A stretch of 64,000 nucleotides of DNA from Actinomycetospora cinnamomea (GCF_003096675.1 NZ_QEKW01000002.1:372001-436000), one strand, 5' to 3'. Counted from the stretch's first letter, positions 1 to 12,771 are shown. A program made the numbers and translations. Notes: generated by a model not told the origin, from the letters alone.

Positions 1-2
1 CC

Positions 3-287
3 AGCGCGGCCAACGCCGCGGTGCAGCTCGGGGTGGACGAGTCGGTGCGCGGGCGGGTCATGGGCCTGTGGATGGTGGTGCTGCTCGGCGGCACCCCGGT
101 CGGCGGACCGGCGCTGGGCTGGCTCGCCGCGGAGCTCGGCGGGCGCGCCCCGCTGGTTCTCGGCGGCGCCGCCTCGGCGCTGGTGGCACTGCTCGCGGGC
201 CTCTGGGTGGTGCTGCGACGGCGCAGGGAGGGTCAGCCGACCGGCCAGTCGTGGACCGGCTCGTTGGCCTCCATGCCCTCCAGGTAG
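3..287 (+). CDS. MFS permease, C-terminal fragment (cut by window edge)
   Basis: This is the 3' end of a gene that begins before the window; the frame is open from the first bases with no start needed. The visible 94 or so residues hold a run reading NAAVQLGVDESVRGRVMGLW, typical of the TM10 region of enterobactin-exporter-like (MFS_3) permeases. A glycine-rich loop and a final membrane helix (ALVALLAGLWVVL) follow, then a basic cytoplasmic tail. The last 55 bases overlap, tail to tail, the end of the ligase gene on the other strand. The substrate cannot be told from this fragment. Confidence 0.75.
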   Translation, partial: SAANAAVQLGVDESVRGRVMGLWMVVLLGGTPVGGPALGWLAAELGGRAPLVLGGAASALVALLAGLWVVLRRRREGQPTGQSWTGSLASMPSR

Positions 288-1747
288 GCGCGCATCATCC
301 GCCGGATCGCCGCGGGCCGGTCGGCGCCGTCCCGCTCGGCCTCGACCACCGTGCGCACCTGCCACGTCGCGCCCGTCGACCGGCGCACGCACCGCTGCTC
401 GACGATCCCCAGGTAGCGGTCGGCGGCCGCGGAGTCGACGCCCCACGCCGCCAGGCCCTCCTGGGCCAGGGGGAGCATCTGGCGCAGCGCGAGCTCGTCG
501 GCACGCACGGTGCCGATGCCCGGCCAGTACAGGGCGGCATCGATCCCGTGCCGCGCGCCGGCGTTGAAGTTGGCCTCCGCGGCGTCGAACGACATGAGCT
601 GCCACGGCGGGCGGTCGGACTCCGCGAGGGCGCGGATGAGCCCGTAGAAGAACATCGCGTTGGCGACGGCGTCGACGGCCGTGGGCCCGGCCGGCAGCAC
701 GCGGTTCTCGAGGCGCAGGTGCGCCACCCCGCCGGCGACGTCGTACACCGGGCGGTTCCAGCGCCACACGGTGCCGTTGTGCAGCCGCAGCTCGTGCAGG
801 CTGGGCGGACGGCCGGCGTCGAGCTCGGCGAACGGGTCCTCGTCCTCGGCCAGGGGCAGCAGCGCGCCGAAGTAGCGGACGTTCTCCTCGAACAGGTCGT
901 AGGCCGAGTGGGTCCAGCGGTCGCCGAACCACACCCGGGGCCGCACGCCCTGGTTGCGCAGCTCCACGGGCCGGGTGTCGACGGCCTGGGTGAACAGCGG
1001 CACCCGGGTCTCGGCCCACAGCCGGCGGCCGAGCAGGAACGGCGAGTTCGCCGCGAGCGCCACCTGCAGCCCCGCGATCGCCTGTGCCGCGTTCCAGTAC
1101 GCGGGGAAGGTCTCGGGCGTGAGCTGCAGGTGCAGCTGCAGGGACGTGCAGGCGGCCTCCGGCGCGATCGAGTCGACGTCGAGGACGAGGTGCTCGGCCG
1201 GCGCACCGCCGACGGGCCCGTGGCGCGGGGCGGGCGGCTCGGTGATGTCGAGGCGGAACGGCTCGCCGCGCGCGGTGAGCATCTGGCGGTTGAGCAGCGC
1301 GTAGCGCGGGTCCTCGGTGAGCTGGTCGGACGCGAGGTGCTCCGCGGCAAGGGTGGGCAGGATGCCGATGGTCACCGCGCGGGCGCCGACCCCCTGGGCG
1401 CACTCTCCGGCCTGGGACACGGCGTCGAGCACGTCCTGCTCGAGGTCACCGGCGGTGGCGCCGGGCAGCATCCGCGGCGGCAGGTTGATCTCGAGGTTCC
1501 ATCGCCCGAGCTCGGAGGTCAGGACGTCCGAGGCGGAGCGGTCGAGCACGGCGTGGTTGAGCATCGCCGGACGCATCTCGTCGTCGACGAGCGCCAGCTC
1601 GATCTCGACGCCGGTGCTGGGCTCCTCGGCGGCGAACCGGCCCTCGGTGACCATGCGCCCGAACGCCTCGAGGCACCGGTGTATCCGGGTCCGGTAGCGG
1701 GCCTGGTCCGAGGCCGTGAAGAGAGTGGCGGTGAGGTGCTGGCCCAT
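233..1747 (-). CDS. Glutamate-cysteine ligase family protein (GCS2 type)
   Basis: A 504-residue ATP-dependent carboxylate-amine ligase of the GCS2 family, which joins the gamma-carboxyl of glutamate to an amine, classically cysteine. Visible family marks are the entry strand GVEIELALVD near residue 47, WNLEINLPP near 83 (metal/substrate-binding Glu), a central LQLHLQL segment and the late HLRLENRVLP strand. It is longer than the YbdK type (about 370) and EgtA (about 430), but fits a 500-residue class I associate with actinomycetes. No egtB-D genes sit beside it, so an ergothioneine role is not supported by context. Mycothiol producers do not normally make glutathione, so the true acceptor is uncertain. 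The start is an ATG. Confidence 0.75.
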   Translation of the reverse strand: MGQHLTATLFTASDQARYRTRIHRCLEAFGRMVTEGRFAAEEPSTGVEIELALVDDEMRPAMLNHAVLDRSASDVLTSELGRWNLEINLPPRMLPGATAGDLEQDVLDAVSQAGECAQGVGARAVTIGILPTLAAEHLASDQLTEDPRYALLNRQMLTARGEPFRLDITEPPAPRHGPVGGAPAEHLVLDVDSIAPEAACTSLQLHLQLTPETFPAYWNAAQAIAGLQVALAANSPFLLGRRLWAETRVPLFTQAVDTRPVELRNQGVRPRVWFGDRWTHSAYDLFEENVRYFGALLPLAEDEDPFAELDAGRPPSLHELRLHNGTVWRWNRPVYDVAGGVAHLRLENRVLPAGPTAVDAVANAMFFYGLIRALAESDRPPWQLMSFDAAEANFNAGARHGIDAALYWPGIGTVRADELALRQMLPLAQEGLAAWGVDSAAADRYLGIVEQRCVRRSTGATWQVRTVVEAERDGADRPAAIRRMMRAYLEGMEANEPVHDWPVG

Positions 1748-1964
1748 TGCCCGCGCGGCTCCCGTCCACGATCCGACCCGACCGCCGGGCGCCTCTCCCG
1801 GCGCGCCCGAGCCTCATCCGCACCCCGACGACCGGTCACGCTGACACAGCCCGCGGGGACACGCCAGCCGCCGGCACCGTCCGCCCACGGAAAGCGTCCG
1901 TTCAGCGTAGGACACCGTCGAGGGCGACCATTCGTCCGCCCGCAGTGACCGGTGATCTCAGTGG

Positions 1965-2510
1965 CTAACCGCTGCGTCCGAAGTCCTCGGGGGAGATGTT
2001 GTCGAGGAAGGCGCGGAAGCGGTCGACCTCGTCCTCGTCGGTGCCCGAGCCGCTGCTCGAGGGGGTGTCTTCGGCCTCGTCGTCCTCCACGACGACCCCG
2101 GCGTCGGCGAGCACGCCCTCGGTGGCGTGGATGGGCACGTCGGCGTGCAGGGCGATGGCGATCGAGTCGCTGGGACGGGCGGAGACACGCAGTCCGCGAT
2201 CGAAGACGAGGTCGGCGTAGAAGGTGCCGCCGCGGACCTCGGTGATCTCGATCCGCTCGAGGCGGCGGCCGAGCGCGGATACCACGTCGGAGATCAGCAC
2301 GTGGGTCAGCGGGCGCTCGGGCAGGCGGCCCTGCTGCTCGAGGGCGATGGCCTCGGCCTCGGCCAGGCCGATCCAGATCTGGAGGCAGCGCTTGCCCTGG
2401 GTCTCCTGCAGGAGCACCACCGGGTGCCTGCTCTCCCCGGAGCCCGACGCGCCGCCCTGCTGCGTGGCGTCGTCCACGGCCAGCACGCCGACCACCCGCA
2501 TCTCGCTCAC
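1965..2510 (-). CDS. Bifunctional nuclease family protein (BFN/DUF151)
   Basis: A protein of about 181 residues of the DUF151 family. Conserved segments are PVVLLQETQGKRCLQIWIG, AEAIALEQQG, TFYADLVF and ARPSDSIAIAL, followed by an acidic C-terminal tail rich in Asp, Glu and Ser. Plant and thermophile members have been described as RNase/DNase enzymes; the role in actinobacteria is unclear. The GTG start at 2510 is chosen because GGGAGG lies eight bases upstream and the resulting N-terminus (SEMRVVGV) matches the family. A far longer open frame upstream is not supported. It stands alone, facing away from the TrmH gene. Confidence 0.85.
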   Translation of the reverse strand: MSEMRVVGVLAVDDATQQGGASGSGESRHPVVLLQETQGKRCLQIWIGLAEAEAIALEQQGRLPERPLTHVLISDVVSALGRRLERIEITEVRGGTFYADLVFDRGLRVSARPSDSIAIALHADVPIHATEGVLADAGVVVEDDEAEDTPSSSGSGTDEDEVDRFRAFLDNISPEDFGRSG

Positions 2511-2685
2511 AGGTCCAGCCTCCCACGTCCCCGAGCCCTCCCGGGGGCTTCCGTCCTGTCGATCGTGCGCCGATCCCGTCCGGCCACCGGGGTGCCCGAC
2601 CGGCCGCCCGCGACACCCGGACTCCGGCCCGGACCGCTCCTCGCCGCCCTCGGACCGGGTCGGCCAGGTCTGGGACGATACGCAC

Positions 2686-3498
2686 GTGGCGCGTGTGGTG
2701 GCGGTCGACGACGCGGCGGATCCGCGCCTCGCCGACTTCCGCGACCTCGCCCGCGCCGACCGCCGGCCCGACCGCCCCGGTGGCCGCGGGCTGGTGCTCG
2801 CCGAGGGGACCGTGGTCGTGCGGCGCCTGCTCGCCTCGCCGTACCCGCCGCGGGCGCTGCTCGGCGTGGCGCGCCGGATCGAGGACCTGGCGCCCGATCT
2901 GCGCGGTGCGGACGTCCCCGCCGACCTCACCGCCTATGTCACCGACGCCGACACCATGGCGCACGTCGTCGGCTTTCACCTCAACCGGGGCGTGCTCGCC
3001 AGCGCCGACCGCGCCCCGAGCCCGGAGCCCGCGGCCCTGCTCGCCGGCGCACGCCGGGTGGCGCTGCTCGAGGGCGTGAACGACCACGAGAACCTCGGCG
3101 CCCTGTTCCGGAACGCCGCCGCCCTGGGGGTCGACGCCGTGCTCGTCGGCACCGGCTGCGCCGACCCGCTCTACCGACGCAGCGTCCGCGTCTCGATGGG
3201 GCACGTGCTGCGCGTGCCGTTCGCGGCCTGCGGCCTGGGCCCGGCGGTGACCGCCCTGCGCCACGCCGGGTTCACCCTCGCCGCGCTGACGCCGGGTGGT
3301 GACCCCTCGGCGCTGGCCGCTCTCGCGAGCCACGAGCGTCTGGCGCTGGTGCTCGGCGCCGAGGGCCCGGGCCTGTCCGACGAGGCGCTCGCCGCCGCCG
3401 ACGTCCGCGTGCGCATCCCGATGGCCGACGACGTCGACTCCCTCAACGTCGCCACGGCCGCGGCCGTCGCCTTCCACGCCACCGGCGTGCCGCGGTGA
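2686..3498 (+). CDS. TrmH/SpoU family RNA 2'-O-methyltransferase
   Basis: A 270-residue SPOUT-fold methyltransferase that would methylate a ribose 2'-OH in tRNA or rRNA using SAM. The three SpoU motifs are present: NLGALFRNAAALGVDAVLVG (motif 1), LVLGAEGPGLSDEAL (motif 2) and IPMADDVDSLNVATAAAVAF (motif 3), which together form the knotted SAM site. The N-terminal 100 residues form the usual substrate-recognition domain. GTG at 2686 is chosen because upstream codons lose protein character. Its stop overlaps the next start (GTGA), so it is coupled to the DUF2537 gene. The neighbourhood (DUF2537, sepH, serC) is conserved with mycobacteria. Confidence 0.88.
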   Translation: MARVVAVDDAADPRLADFRDLARADRRPDRPGGRGLVLAEGTVVVRRLLASPYPPRALLGVARRIEDLAPDLRGADVPADLTAYVTDADTMAHVVGFHLNRGVLASADRAPSPEPAALLAGARRVALLEGVNDHENLGALFRNAAALGVDAVLVGTGCADPLYRRSVRVSMGHVLRVPFAACGLGPAVTALRHAGFTLAALTPGGDPSALAALASHERLALVLGAEGPGLSDEALAAADVRVRIPMADDVDSLNVATAAAVAFHATGVPR

Positions 3499-4178
3499 GG
3501 GTCGTCGAGCTGCGGGCCGTGCGCGGCCACGCGATGGTCGCGGGGGTACCGCTGTCCGACCGGACCGACGGGCGGACCTGGGGGCTGCCCACGGACCTCG
3601 TCGACGCGCTGCAGGAGTGGGCGCGGGTGGCCGCGTCGGTGGGCCCGTTCGCCGCCGTGCCGGGCGCCCGGCCCGCGCCGCCCGACGCCGCCGCCGAGGC
3701 GGTCAGCCGCCGGGGCCGCCAGCTCGCCGCGCGGCTGTCGGTCGAGCTCGCCGTGCCCGTCGACTACTGCGACCCCGTCACGGGCCACCGCGTCGCCCTG
3801 CGCGCCGTGACGCGCACGCCCCACCCGCCGCCGGTGCCGCCGCTGCCCGTCCGCTTCGTGGACCACGGCCCGCCGCACCCCGGCGACACCGGCACCCCCT
3901 CACCCGTGGCGGCCGCCGCCGAGCCCACGCCGTGGGGTACCGGCCTGGTGCTCGCGGTGCTGGTCGCGGGCCTGGTCCTGCTCGCCAACCTCGCCCTCGC
4001 CGCGCCCCTGATCACGGGGCTCGGCCCGCTCGGGCTGCTCGTCGACGCCGCGGTGGTCGCCGGCCTCGTGCCCGCGCTGTGGCTCAACCGCCACGTCCCC
4101 ACATGGCGCTGGGCGGTCTACGGCACCTTCGCCGGCACGGGTGTCGCGTTCCTGTTCCTCGCCGTGGCGGCCTTCTAG
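3495..4178 (+). CDS. DUF2537 family membrane protein
   Basis: A 227-residue protein of unknown function. The first 120 residues are soluble and Ala/Arg/Pro-rich. The C-terminal third holds three hydrophobic helices (GTGLVLAVLVAGLVLLANLAL, the LGPLGLLVDAAVVAGLVPAL stretch, and the final YGTFAGTGVAFLFLAVAAF). It starts with GTG overlapping the stop of the methyltransferase gene. The same pair occurs next to sepH in mycobacteria, from memory. It ends four bases before the convergent end of sepH. Confidence 0.8.
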   Translation: MRVVELRAVRGHAMVAGVPLSDRTDGRTWGLPTDLVDALQEWARVAASVGPFAAVPGARPAPPDAAAEAVSRRGRQLAARLSVELAVPVDYCDPVTGHRVALRAVTRTPHPPPVPPLPVRFVDHGPPHPGDTGTPSPVAAAAEPTPWGTGLVLAVLVAGLVLLANLALAAPLITGLGPLGLLVDAAVVAGLVPALWLNRHVPTWRWAVYGTFAGTGVAFLFLAVAAF

Positions 4179-4182
4179 CCGA

Positions 4183-5232
4183 TCACGAGCGCGGCGAGCG
4201 CGTGCCCAGCAGGACGTCCTCCCACGACGGGACGATCGGGTGCGACCGCCGGCCCCTCCGGCCCGCCTCGGGGGTCTCCGCGGCGGCCTCGTCGGCGTCG
4301 CGGCGCCCGGTGCGGGGCACGGGCACCTGCTCGCCGCCCGTGGCGGACGTGGGAGCCGAGCTCGGGGCGGAGGTGGACGTGGGCGCCGTCGGCTCGCCGG
4401 CGCCGCGCGGGGGTCGGGCGCCGCGACGTCCGGGTGCCCCGCCGCGGCGGGACGCGCCGCCGGTGGGTGCCGAACCGCTCGCGGGTCCCGCGGGGCGGCG
4501 GGCGGGGGCGGTGTCGCCCGCGACGGCCAGGGCCGGCGTCTCGTCCACCGCGTCGTGGGCCTCGTCGGCCTCGTGGGTCTCGGGGTGGGCCTCCGGCTCC
4601 GGCGTCCCGGCGGGGGAGCCGTCGGCGCGACGCGGGCCGCCGACCGGGTCGTGGCCGAGCAGCTCGCGGGCCGGGTCGTCGCGCGGTTCGACGGTGCCGC
4701 CGGCGCTGCCCGGGCGATAGGTCCAGCGGGCGGTGTTGTCCGAGCGCCCCGCCTGCCAGGCGAGCGTGACCACCCACTGGGCGTCCTCGCCCTTGCGCGC
4801 GTCCCAGCGGGCCTCGTCGTGGTCCTGGCCGCGGGCGGTGAACGTCGCGGCGACGATCTCGCCGAGCGTGCGCCCGTCGGTGCGCGCAGGGTCGGTCTCC
4901 AGCACCGGGTGCGCACGCCGGGCGATCTCGGCGACCCGGGCGCGCTCGAGCAGCACCGGGTAGGCGAACCGTTCGACGTGGGCGATGCTCACCCCGCCGG
5001 CCGCGGCCACCTCGTCGACGGACTCGCCGGCGCGCACCCGCGCCTGGATGTCACGAGGACGCATCGGGCTCGTCACCTCGATCTCCATCTGGCCGAGGCG
5101 GCGCACGTCGCCCCGGGCCGCGGCCCGCAGCCGCTCGTCGCCGGCCACGGCGAACCGCTCGTGCCGGATCGGGTCCTCGAGGATCACCGTCTCGTGGTCG
5201 TCTGCCAGGCCGACGACGCGCAGTTGACGCAT
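4183..5232 (-). CDS. sepH: Septation protein SepH
   Basis: A 349-residue cell-division protein of the DUF3071/SepH family, which in Streptomyces and mycobacteria binds FtsZ and promotes filament assembly. The N-terminal about 165 residues carry the conserved domain: MRQLRVVGL, a DPIRHERFAVAGDERLRAAARGD-like segment, RPRDIQARVRAGESVDEVA and ARWDARKGEDAQWVVTLAW, including a helix-turn-helix-like stretch. The rest is a low-complexity Pro/Gly/Arg/Thr linker that ends in a short conserved tail (HPIVPSWEDVLLGTRSP). ATG at 5232 has GGGGAGG five bases upstream. It converges on the DUF2537 gene and lies downstream of serC. Confidence 0.92.
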   Translation of the reverse strand: MRQLRVVGLADDHETVILEDPIRHERFAVAGDERLRAAARGDVRRLGQMEIEVTSPMRPRDIQARVRAGESVDEVAAAGGVSIAHVERFAYPVLLERARVAEIARRAHPVLETDPARTDGRTLGEIVAATFTARGQDHDEARWDARKGEDAQWVVTLAWQAGRSDNTARWTYRPGSAGGTVEPRDDPARELLGHDPVGGPRRADGSPAGTPEPEAHPETHEADEAHDAVDETPALAVAGDTAPARRPAGPASGSAPTGGASRRGGAPGRRGARPPRGAGEPTAPTSTSAPSSAPTSATGGEQVPVPRTGRRDADEAAAETPEAGRRGRRSHPIVPSWEDVLLGTRSPRS

Positions 5233-5390
5233 CCAGGCCTCCCCGTCGGCTCGCGGCCCGGCCCCGGACATCGGCGGCCGCCCTGGGTGGGCGGTGGTGG
5301 GGGCGCGGTGCTCGCCCACCGACGCTAGGCGACCGCCCGCCCCGGACGAGGGAGGCGCGCCGCCGGAGTGTTCCACCGACTCCGTGGCCA

Positions 5391-5420
5391 CGGACACGGG
5401 CGGACACGGGCGGACACGCG
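5391..5420. repeat. Three tandem 10-bp units between sepH and serC
   Basis: CGGACACGGG occurs twice in a row, followed by a third copy with one change (CGGACACGCG). It lies in the 254-bp gap between the 3' end of serC and the 5' end of sepH. No function is apparent; replication slippage is the simplest origin. Confidence 0.6.
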
Positions 5421-5486
5421 GTGGCGCCGCGGACCACCCGGACGAGCGGGCGCGGGGCACGCTCGCCCGCCCGGGGTGCGCGACGA

Positions 5487-9128
<3,642 letters not shown>

Positions 9129-9226
9129 TCACCCTGCCCCGGTGGTGACGCGGGGCCTGTCGCGCGGGGAGCCGGATGCCTACGGTGCCGCGAGCGGACA
9201 CCGGACGCGGACGACGAGGAGGCCGG

Positions 9227-9886
9227 GTGACGGACACGAGCACGGGCGCGGAGCTCCCGGGGATGCGGGAGGACTACCGGACGTCGTCGCTCGACGTCGC
9301 CGACCTCGCCCCCACCTGGCACGAGCAGCTGCTGGCCTGGATCGCGGCGGCCCGCGAGGCCGGCCTGCCGGACGCCAACGCCATGGTCCTCGGCACCGGC
9401 GACGACGAGGGCCGGCTGACCACGCGGACGGTGCTGGCCAAGGACGTCGACCCGCGCGGGGTCACGTTCTTCACCAACTACACCTCGGAGAAGAGCCACC
9501 AGTTGCGCCAGACGCGCCGCGCCTCGGCCACCTTCCCGTGGCTCGCGCTGCAGCGGCAGGCGACGGTGATCGGCACCGTCGAGCTGCTGCCCCGCGAGGA
9601 CACGATGGCCTACTGGCGCACCCGGCCCCGCGGGTCGCAGCTCGGCGCCTGGGCGTCGCCGCAGTCCGCGGTGGTGCGCGACCGCGCCGCCCTCGACGAC
9701 CTGCTCGCCACCGTCACCGAGCGGTTCGCCGACGACGAGGAGATCCCGGCCCCACCGCACTGGGGTGGCTGGCGCATCGTCCCCACCCACGTCGAGTTCT
9801 GGCAGGGCCGTCCCGACCGCCTCCACGACCGCCTGCGCTTCCGGCGCACCGACGCGGACTGGGTGGTGGAGCGCCTGGCGCCCTGA
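9227..9886 (+). CDS. pdxH: Pyridoxamine 5'-phosphate oxidase
   Basis: A 219-residue FMN enzyme that oxidises pyridoxamine or pyridoxine 5'-phosphate to pyridoxal phosphate. Conserved parts are MREDYRTSSLD, the NAMVLGTGDDEGRLTTRTVLAKDVD-like FMN region, FFTNYTSEKSHQL, and the C-terminal signature with WRIVPTHVEFWQGRPDRLHD and ending W-VERLAP. The start is GTG 9227 with GAGGAGG four bases upstream; a more distant ATG at 9176 would add an atypical basic leader. SerC upstream is PLP-dependent, but the two genes are divergent. Confidence 0.94.
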   Translation: MTDTSTGAELPGMREDYRTSSLDVADLAPTWHEQLLAWIAAAREAGLPDANAMVLGTGDDEGRLTTRTVLAKDVDPRGVTFFTNYTSEKSHQLRQTRRASATFPWLALQRQATVIGTVELLPREDTMAYWRTRPRGSQLGAWASPQSAVVRDRAALDDLLATVTERFADDEEIPAPPHWGGWRIVPTHVEFWQGRPDRLHDRLRFRRTDADWVVERLAP

Positions 9887-9903
9887 GGGCGCAGGATGCG
9901 TCG

Positions 9904-11244
9904 GTGGCAGGAGGGACGCGCAGCGGAGCGGAGTCGGACCCGTCGAAGGGGCGACGACCAGCGCGGGGGTTCCTCGCCGACACCACGCCGCTGCGCACAC
10001 CCGCGTTCCGCCGGCTCTGGATCGCCGCGATCGTCACCGTCGTCGGCGCGCAGCTCACCGTCGTCGCGGTGCCGACGCAGCTCTACCAGCTCACCGGGTC
10101 GTCGGCGTGGGTCGGGCTGACCGGGCTCTTCGGCCTCGTCCCGCTGATCGTCTTCGGGCTGTGGGGCGGCGCGATCGCCGACGCGGTGGACCGCCGCGGC
10201 CTGCTGGTGGTCACGGGCACCGGGATCGCGGTGACCTCGCTGCTGCTCGGGCTGGTGTCGGTCACCGGCGTCGGCGGGCCGTGGACGATCCTGACGCTCT
10301 ACGCGGTCCAGAGCGCGTTCCTCGCGGTCAACCAGCCGACGCGCGCCGCGGTGCTGCCGCGCATCCTCCCGCGCCACGAGCTCCCCGCGGCGAACACGCT
10401 GCTGTTCACCGTGAACCAGCTCGGGTCGATCGCCGGGCCGCTGCTGGCCGGGATCGCGCTGACGTTCACCTCGGTCGGGACGCTCTACTTCGTCGACGCG
10501 GCGTGCCTCACGGCCTCGATCTGGGCGGTGTACATGCTGCCCCGCCTGCCGGTCGCCGAGGGCGAGCCGGGCGGGCTGCGCGGCGCGGTGCGCGCGGTGC
10601 GGCGCAGCGCCGGCTTCCGCGACGTCCTCGCCGGCTTCCGCTACATCGCGATGAGCCAGGTCCTGCTGGTCTCGTTCCTCGTCGACATCATCGCGATGGC
10701 CGTCGGGATGCCCCGCGCCGTGTTCCCCGAGGCCGCCGAGCGGGTGTTCGGGGATCCACCGGGCGGCGGCCCGGCGCTCGGCGCCCTCTACGCGTCGATC
10801 GCGATCGGCGCGACGCTCGGCGGGCTGTTCTCCGGGCGCCTGCACGGCATCCGGCGTCAGGGCGTCGCCGTGACGGTCGCGATCTGCATCTGGGGCGCCG
10901 GCGTCGCGCTGTCCGGGCTGACCTCGATGCTGTGGCTCGCGGTCGGCCTGCTCGCGCTCGCGGGTGCCGCCGACCTCGTCAGCGCGGTGTTCCGGCAGAC
11001 GATGCTGCAGGTCGTCGCCACCGACGAGATGCGCGGGCGCATGCAGGGCACCTTCACCGTCGTCGTCGCGGGCGGCCCGCGCCTGGGCGACCTGTGGCAC
11101 GGCCCGGCCGCCGCGGCGCTGGGCACGGGCGCGGCGACGACGATCGGCGGCGTGGGCGTCATCGTGCTCACCGTGCTCGTGGTGATGATCTTCCCGGTGT
11201 TCTGGCGCTACCGGGCACCCGTCGGGGAAGAGGCCGACCGCTAG
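9904..11244 (+). CDS. MFS transporter (enterobactin-exporter-like, 12 TM)
   Basis: A 446-residue major facilitator permease. Starting with FRRLWIAAIVTVVGAQL there are about twelve hydrophobic segments. The MFS motif between helices 2 and 3 is GLWGGAIADAVDRRGLLV. NQPTRAAVLPRILPRHELPAANTL in helix 5-6 and DEMRGRMQGTFTVVVAGGPRLGD near helix 10 are hallmarks of MFS_3 exporters of siderophores and drugs. GTG 9904 follows pdxH by 17 bases and the genes may be cotranscribed. Its stop codon lies inside a CTAG that also holds the stop of the opposing ndh gene. The substrate is unknown. Confidence 0.82.
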   Translation: MAGGTRSGAESDPSKGRRPARGFLADTTPLRTPAFRRLWIAAIVTVVGAQLTVVAVPTQLYQLTGSSAWVGLTGLFGLVPLIVFGLWGGAIADAVDRRGLLVVTGTGIAVTSLLLGLVSVTGVGGPWTILTLYAVQSAFLAVNQPTRAAVLPRILPRHELPAANTLLFTVNQLGSIAGPLLAGIALTFTSVGTLYFVDAACLTASIWAVYMLPRLPVAEGEPGGLRGAVRAVRRSAGFRDVLAGFRYIAMSQVLLVSFLVDIIAMAVGMPRAVFPEAAERVFGDPPGGGPALGALYASIAIGATLGGLFSGRLHGIRRQGVAVTVAICIWGAGVALSGLTSMLWLAVGLLALAGAADLVSAVFRQTMLQVVATDEMRGRMQGTFTVVVAGGPRLGDLWHGPAAAALGTGAATTIGGVGVIVLTVLVVMIFPVFWRYRAPVGEEADR

Positions 11245-12686
11245 TTGGCCTGCTCCTGGCGCTGCTCCTGCGGCTGCTCGCCGTGCTGCTCGTTGCGCCG
11301 CGACCCGGGGGCGGCGGCGTGGGGGAAGCCGAGCCCGTGCTGGGGCACCTCCGGGGAGGCCGAGTCCAGCGGCACGGCCGGCGAGCGCACGAGCCCGAGC
11401 TGGGCGGTCTGGCGCTTCAGCAGCACGTCGAGGGTCCAGTCGACCGCCGTGCGGATGCGGTTCCCGGGCATCGAGATCAGGTGGTAGCCGCGGGCGACGA
11501 CGTGGGCGGGCTTGCCGGTCAGCTTAACGCCGAGCGGGTTGGCCGCGGCCTCGAAGCCCCCGAGGTCGACCACGAAGCCGAGGTCACGGTGCTTGTAGCG
11601 CTTCTCGCGCCCGTGGCCCAGGGACGCCGCGACGTTGCGGCCGGCGAGCTTGCCCTGGCGCTCGGCGTGCTGCGCGGTCATCGCGGTGTACTCGCCGGGC
11701 CGGGAGAGGTCGGGGACGGCGGCGGCGTCGCCGCAGGCGAACACCTCCGGGTAGCCGGGCACGCGCAGGTGGGAGTCGACCACGAGGCGGCCCTGGTCGA
11801 CCTCCACCCCGAGCTCGTCGATCAGCGGGTCGGGGCGCACGCCGACGCACCAGAGGAGCGTGCGGGTGGGGATGTGGTCGCCCGAGGCCAGACGGGCCCC
11901 GTCGCCCGTCGCCTCGTCCACCTGCTCGTGGGTGCGGACGTCCACGCCGCGCTCGCGCAGCACCCGGTCGGCGGTGTGGGCGAGGTGGGGGTCCAGCCCG
12001 GCGAGCACCTCGCCACGGCTGACCAGCACCCACCGGGGCTCCTCCGGCAGACCTCGGCTCGCCGCGAGCTCCTTCATGAACAGCTGCCCCTGGGCGGCGA
12101 CCTCGGTCCCGGTGTAGCCGGCGCCGACGACGACGCAGGTCAGCCGGGCGGCGCGCTCCTCCGGGTCGTCGCTCATGGCGGCGAGCTCGATCTGCCGGAT
12201 GAGGTGGTCGCGCAGGTAGAGCGCCTCGGGCACGCCCCGGAAGCCCTGGGCGTACTGGGTGACCCCGGGCACCGGCAGCACCTTGTGCACACTGCCCGCG
12301 GCGATCACCAGGCGGTCGTACGTCGTCTCGTGGTGGACGCCCTCGGGGTCGAGCCACCCGATGCGCTTCTCGTCGAGGTCGAGCTCGTCGACCTCGCCCG
12401 GGGCATGGCGCACGCACGCCGGCAGCGCCGCCGCGAGCGCCACCGAGATGCGACGGGGTTCCAGGATCCCGGCGGCGACCTCGGGCAGCAGCGGCAGGTA
12501 GAGGAAGTAGTTGGTGGGGCTGACCACCACGATGTCCACCGCGTCGCCCATGCGGCGCGACAGGGACTGGGCCGCCTTGAACCCCGCGAAGCCGCTCCCG
12601 ACGATGACCACCTTCGGCGGGCGGCCGGGCGCGGACCGGTCGCGCTCCGCCGCGCTGCGTGTCCCGGCCGCCGTGTCGTCCGTCAT
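11241..12686 (-). CDS. ndh: Type II NADH:quinone oxidoreductase (NDH-2), paralog 1
   Basis: A 481-residue FAD enzyme of the pyridine nucleotide-disulfide family, a single-subunit, non-pumping NADH dehydrogenase at the membrane. It has the FAD dinucleotide fold KVVIVGSGFAGFKAA, the quinone-site loop YFLYLPLLPEVAAG, the NADH fold TCVVVGAGYTGTEVAAQ, and the FAD motif EVFACGDAAAVPD followed by TAMTAQHAERQGKLAGRN. The C-terminus has a helix GNRIRTAVDWTLDVLLKRQ used for membrane binding, then an odd Gln/Glu-rich tail (EQHGEQPQEQRQEQAN). ATG 12686 is preferred (AAGGG eight bases upstream) over GTG 12695. A second NDH-2 is at 31964. Confidence 0.9.
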   Translation of the reverse strand: MTDDTAAGTRSAAERDRSAPGRPPKVVIVGSGFAGFKAAQSLSRRMGDAVDIVVVSPTNYFLYLPLLPEVAAGILEPRRISVALAAALPACVRHAPGEVDELDLDEKRIGWLDPEGVHHETTYDRLVIAAGSVHKVLPVPGVTQYAQGFRGVPEALYLRDHLIRQIELAAMSDDPEERAARLTCVVVGAGYTGTEVAAQGQLFMKELAASRGLPEEPRWVLVSRGEVLAGLDPHLAHTADRVLRERGVDVRTHEQVDEATGDGARLASGDHIPTRTLLWCVGVRPDPLIDELGVEVDQGRLVVDSHLRVPGYPEVFACGDAAAVPDLSRPGEYTAMTAQHAERQGKLAGRNVAASLGHGREKRYKHRDLGFVVDLGGFEAAANPLGVKLTGKPAHVVARGYHLISMPGNRIRTAVDWTLDVLLKRQTAQLGLVRSPAVPLDSASPEVPQHGLGFPHAAAPGSRRNEQHGEQPQEQRQEQAN

Positions 12687-12759
12687 GCCCGTCACCCTTG
12701 CCGCACAGAGGGTCCGGTCAAACCGGCCACGCGTGACCGCAAGCCGATCGTCACAGCGT

Positions 12760-12765
12760 TAACGT
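12760..12765 (+). promoter_or_regulatory. -10 element of a leaderless promoter
   Basis: TAACGT matches the actinobacterial TANNNT -10 pattern. Its last base is six bases before the GTG at 12772, so transcription would start at or next to the start codon. No Shine-Dalgarno sequence precedes that GTG, which fits a leaderless mRNA. Confidence 0.55.
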
Positions 12766-12771
12766 GATCGC

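Noticed and set aside
233-1747. Ligase gene as egtA of an ergothioneine cluster
   Set aside because: No egtB, egtC, egtD or egtE gene lies nearby, and the protein is longer than typical EgtA.
68-1948. A 626-codon plus-strand frame opposite the GCS2 ligase, and many similar long frames elsewhere
   Set aside because: At this GC content stop codons are rare, so long antisense frames are expected. The translations are Arg/Gly/Pro-rich without motifs, while the opposite strand carries clear family motifs.
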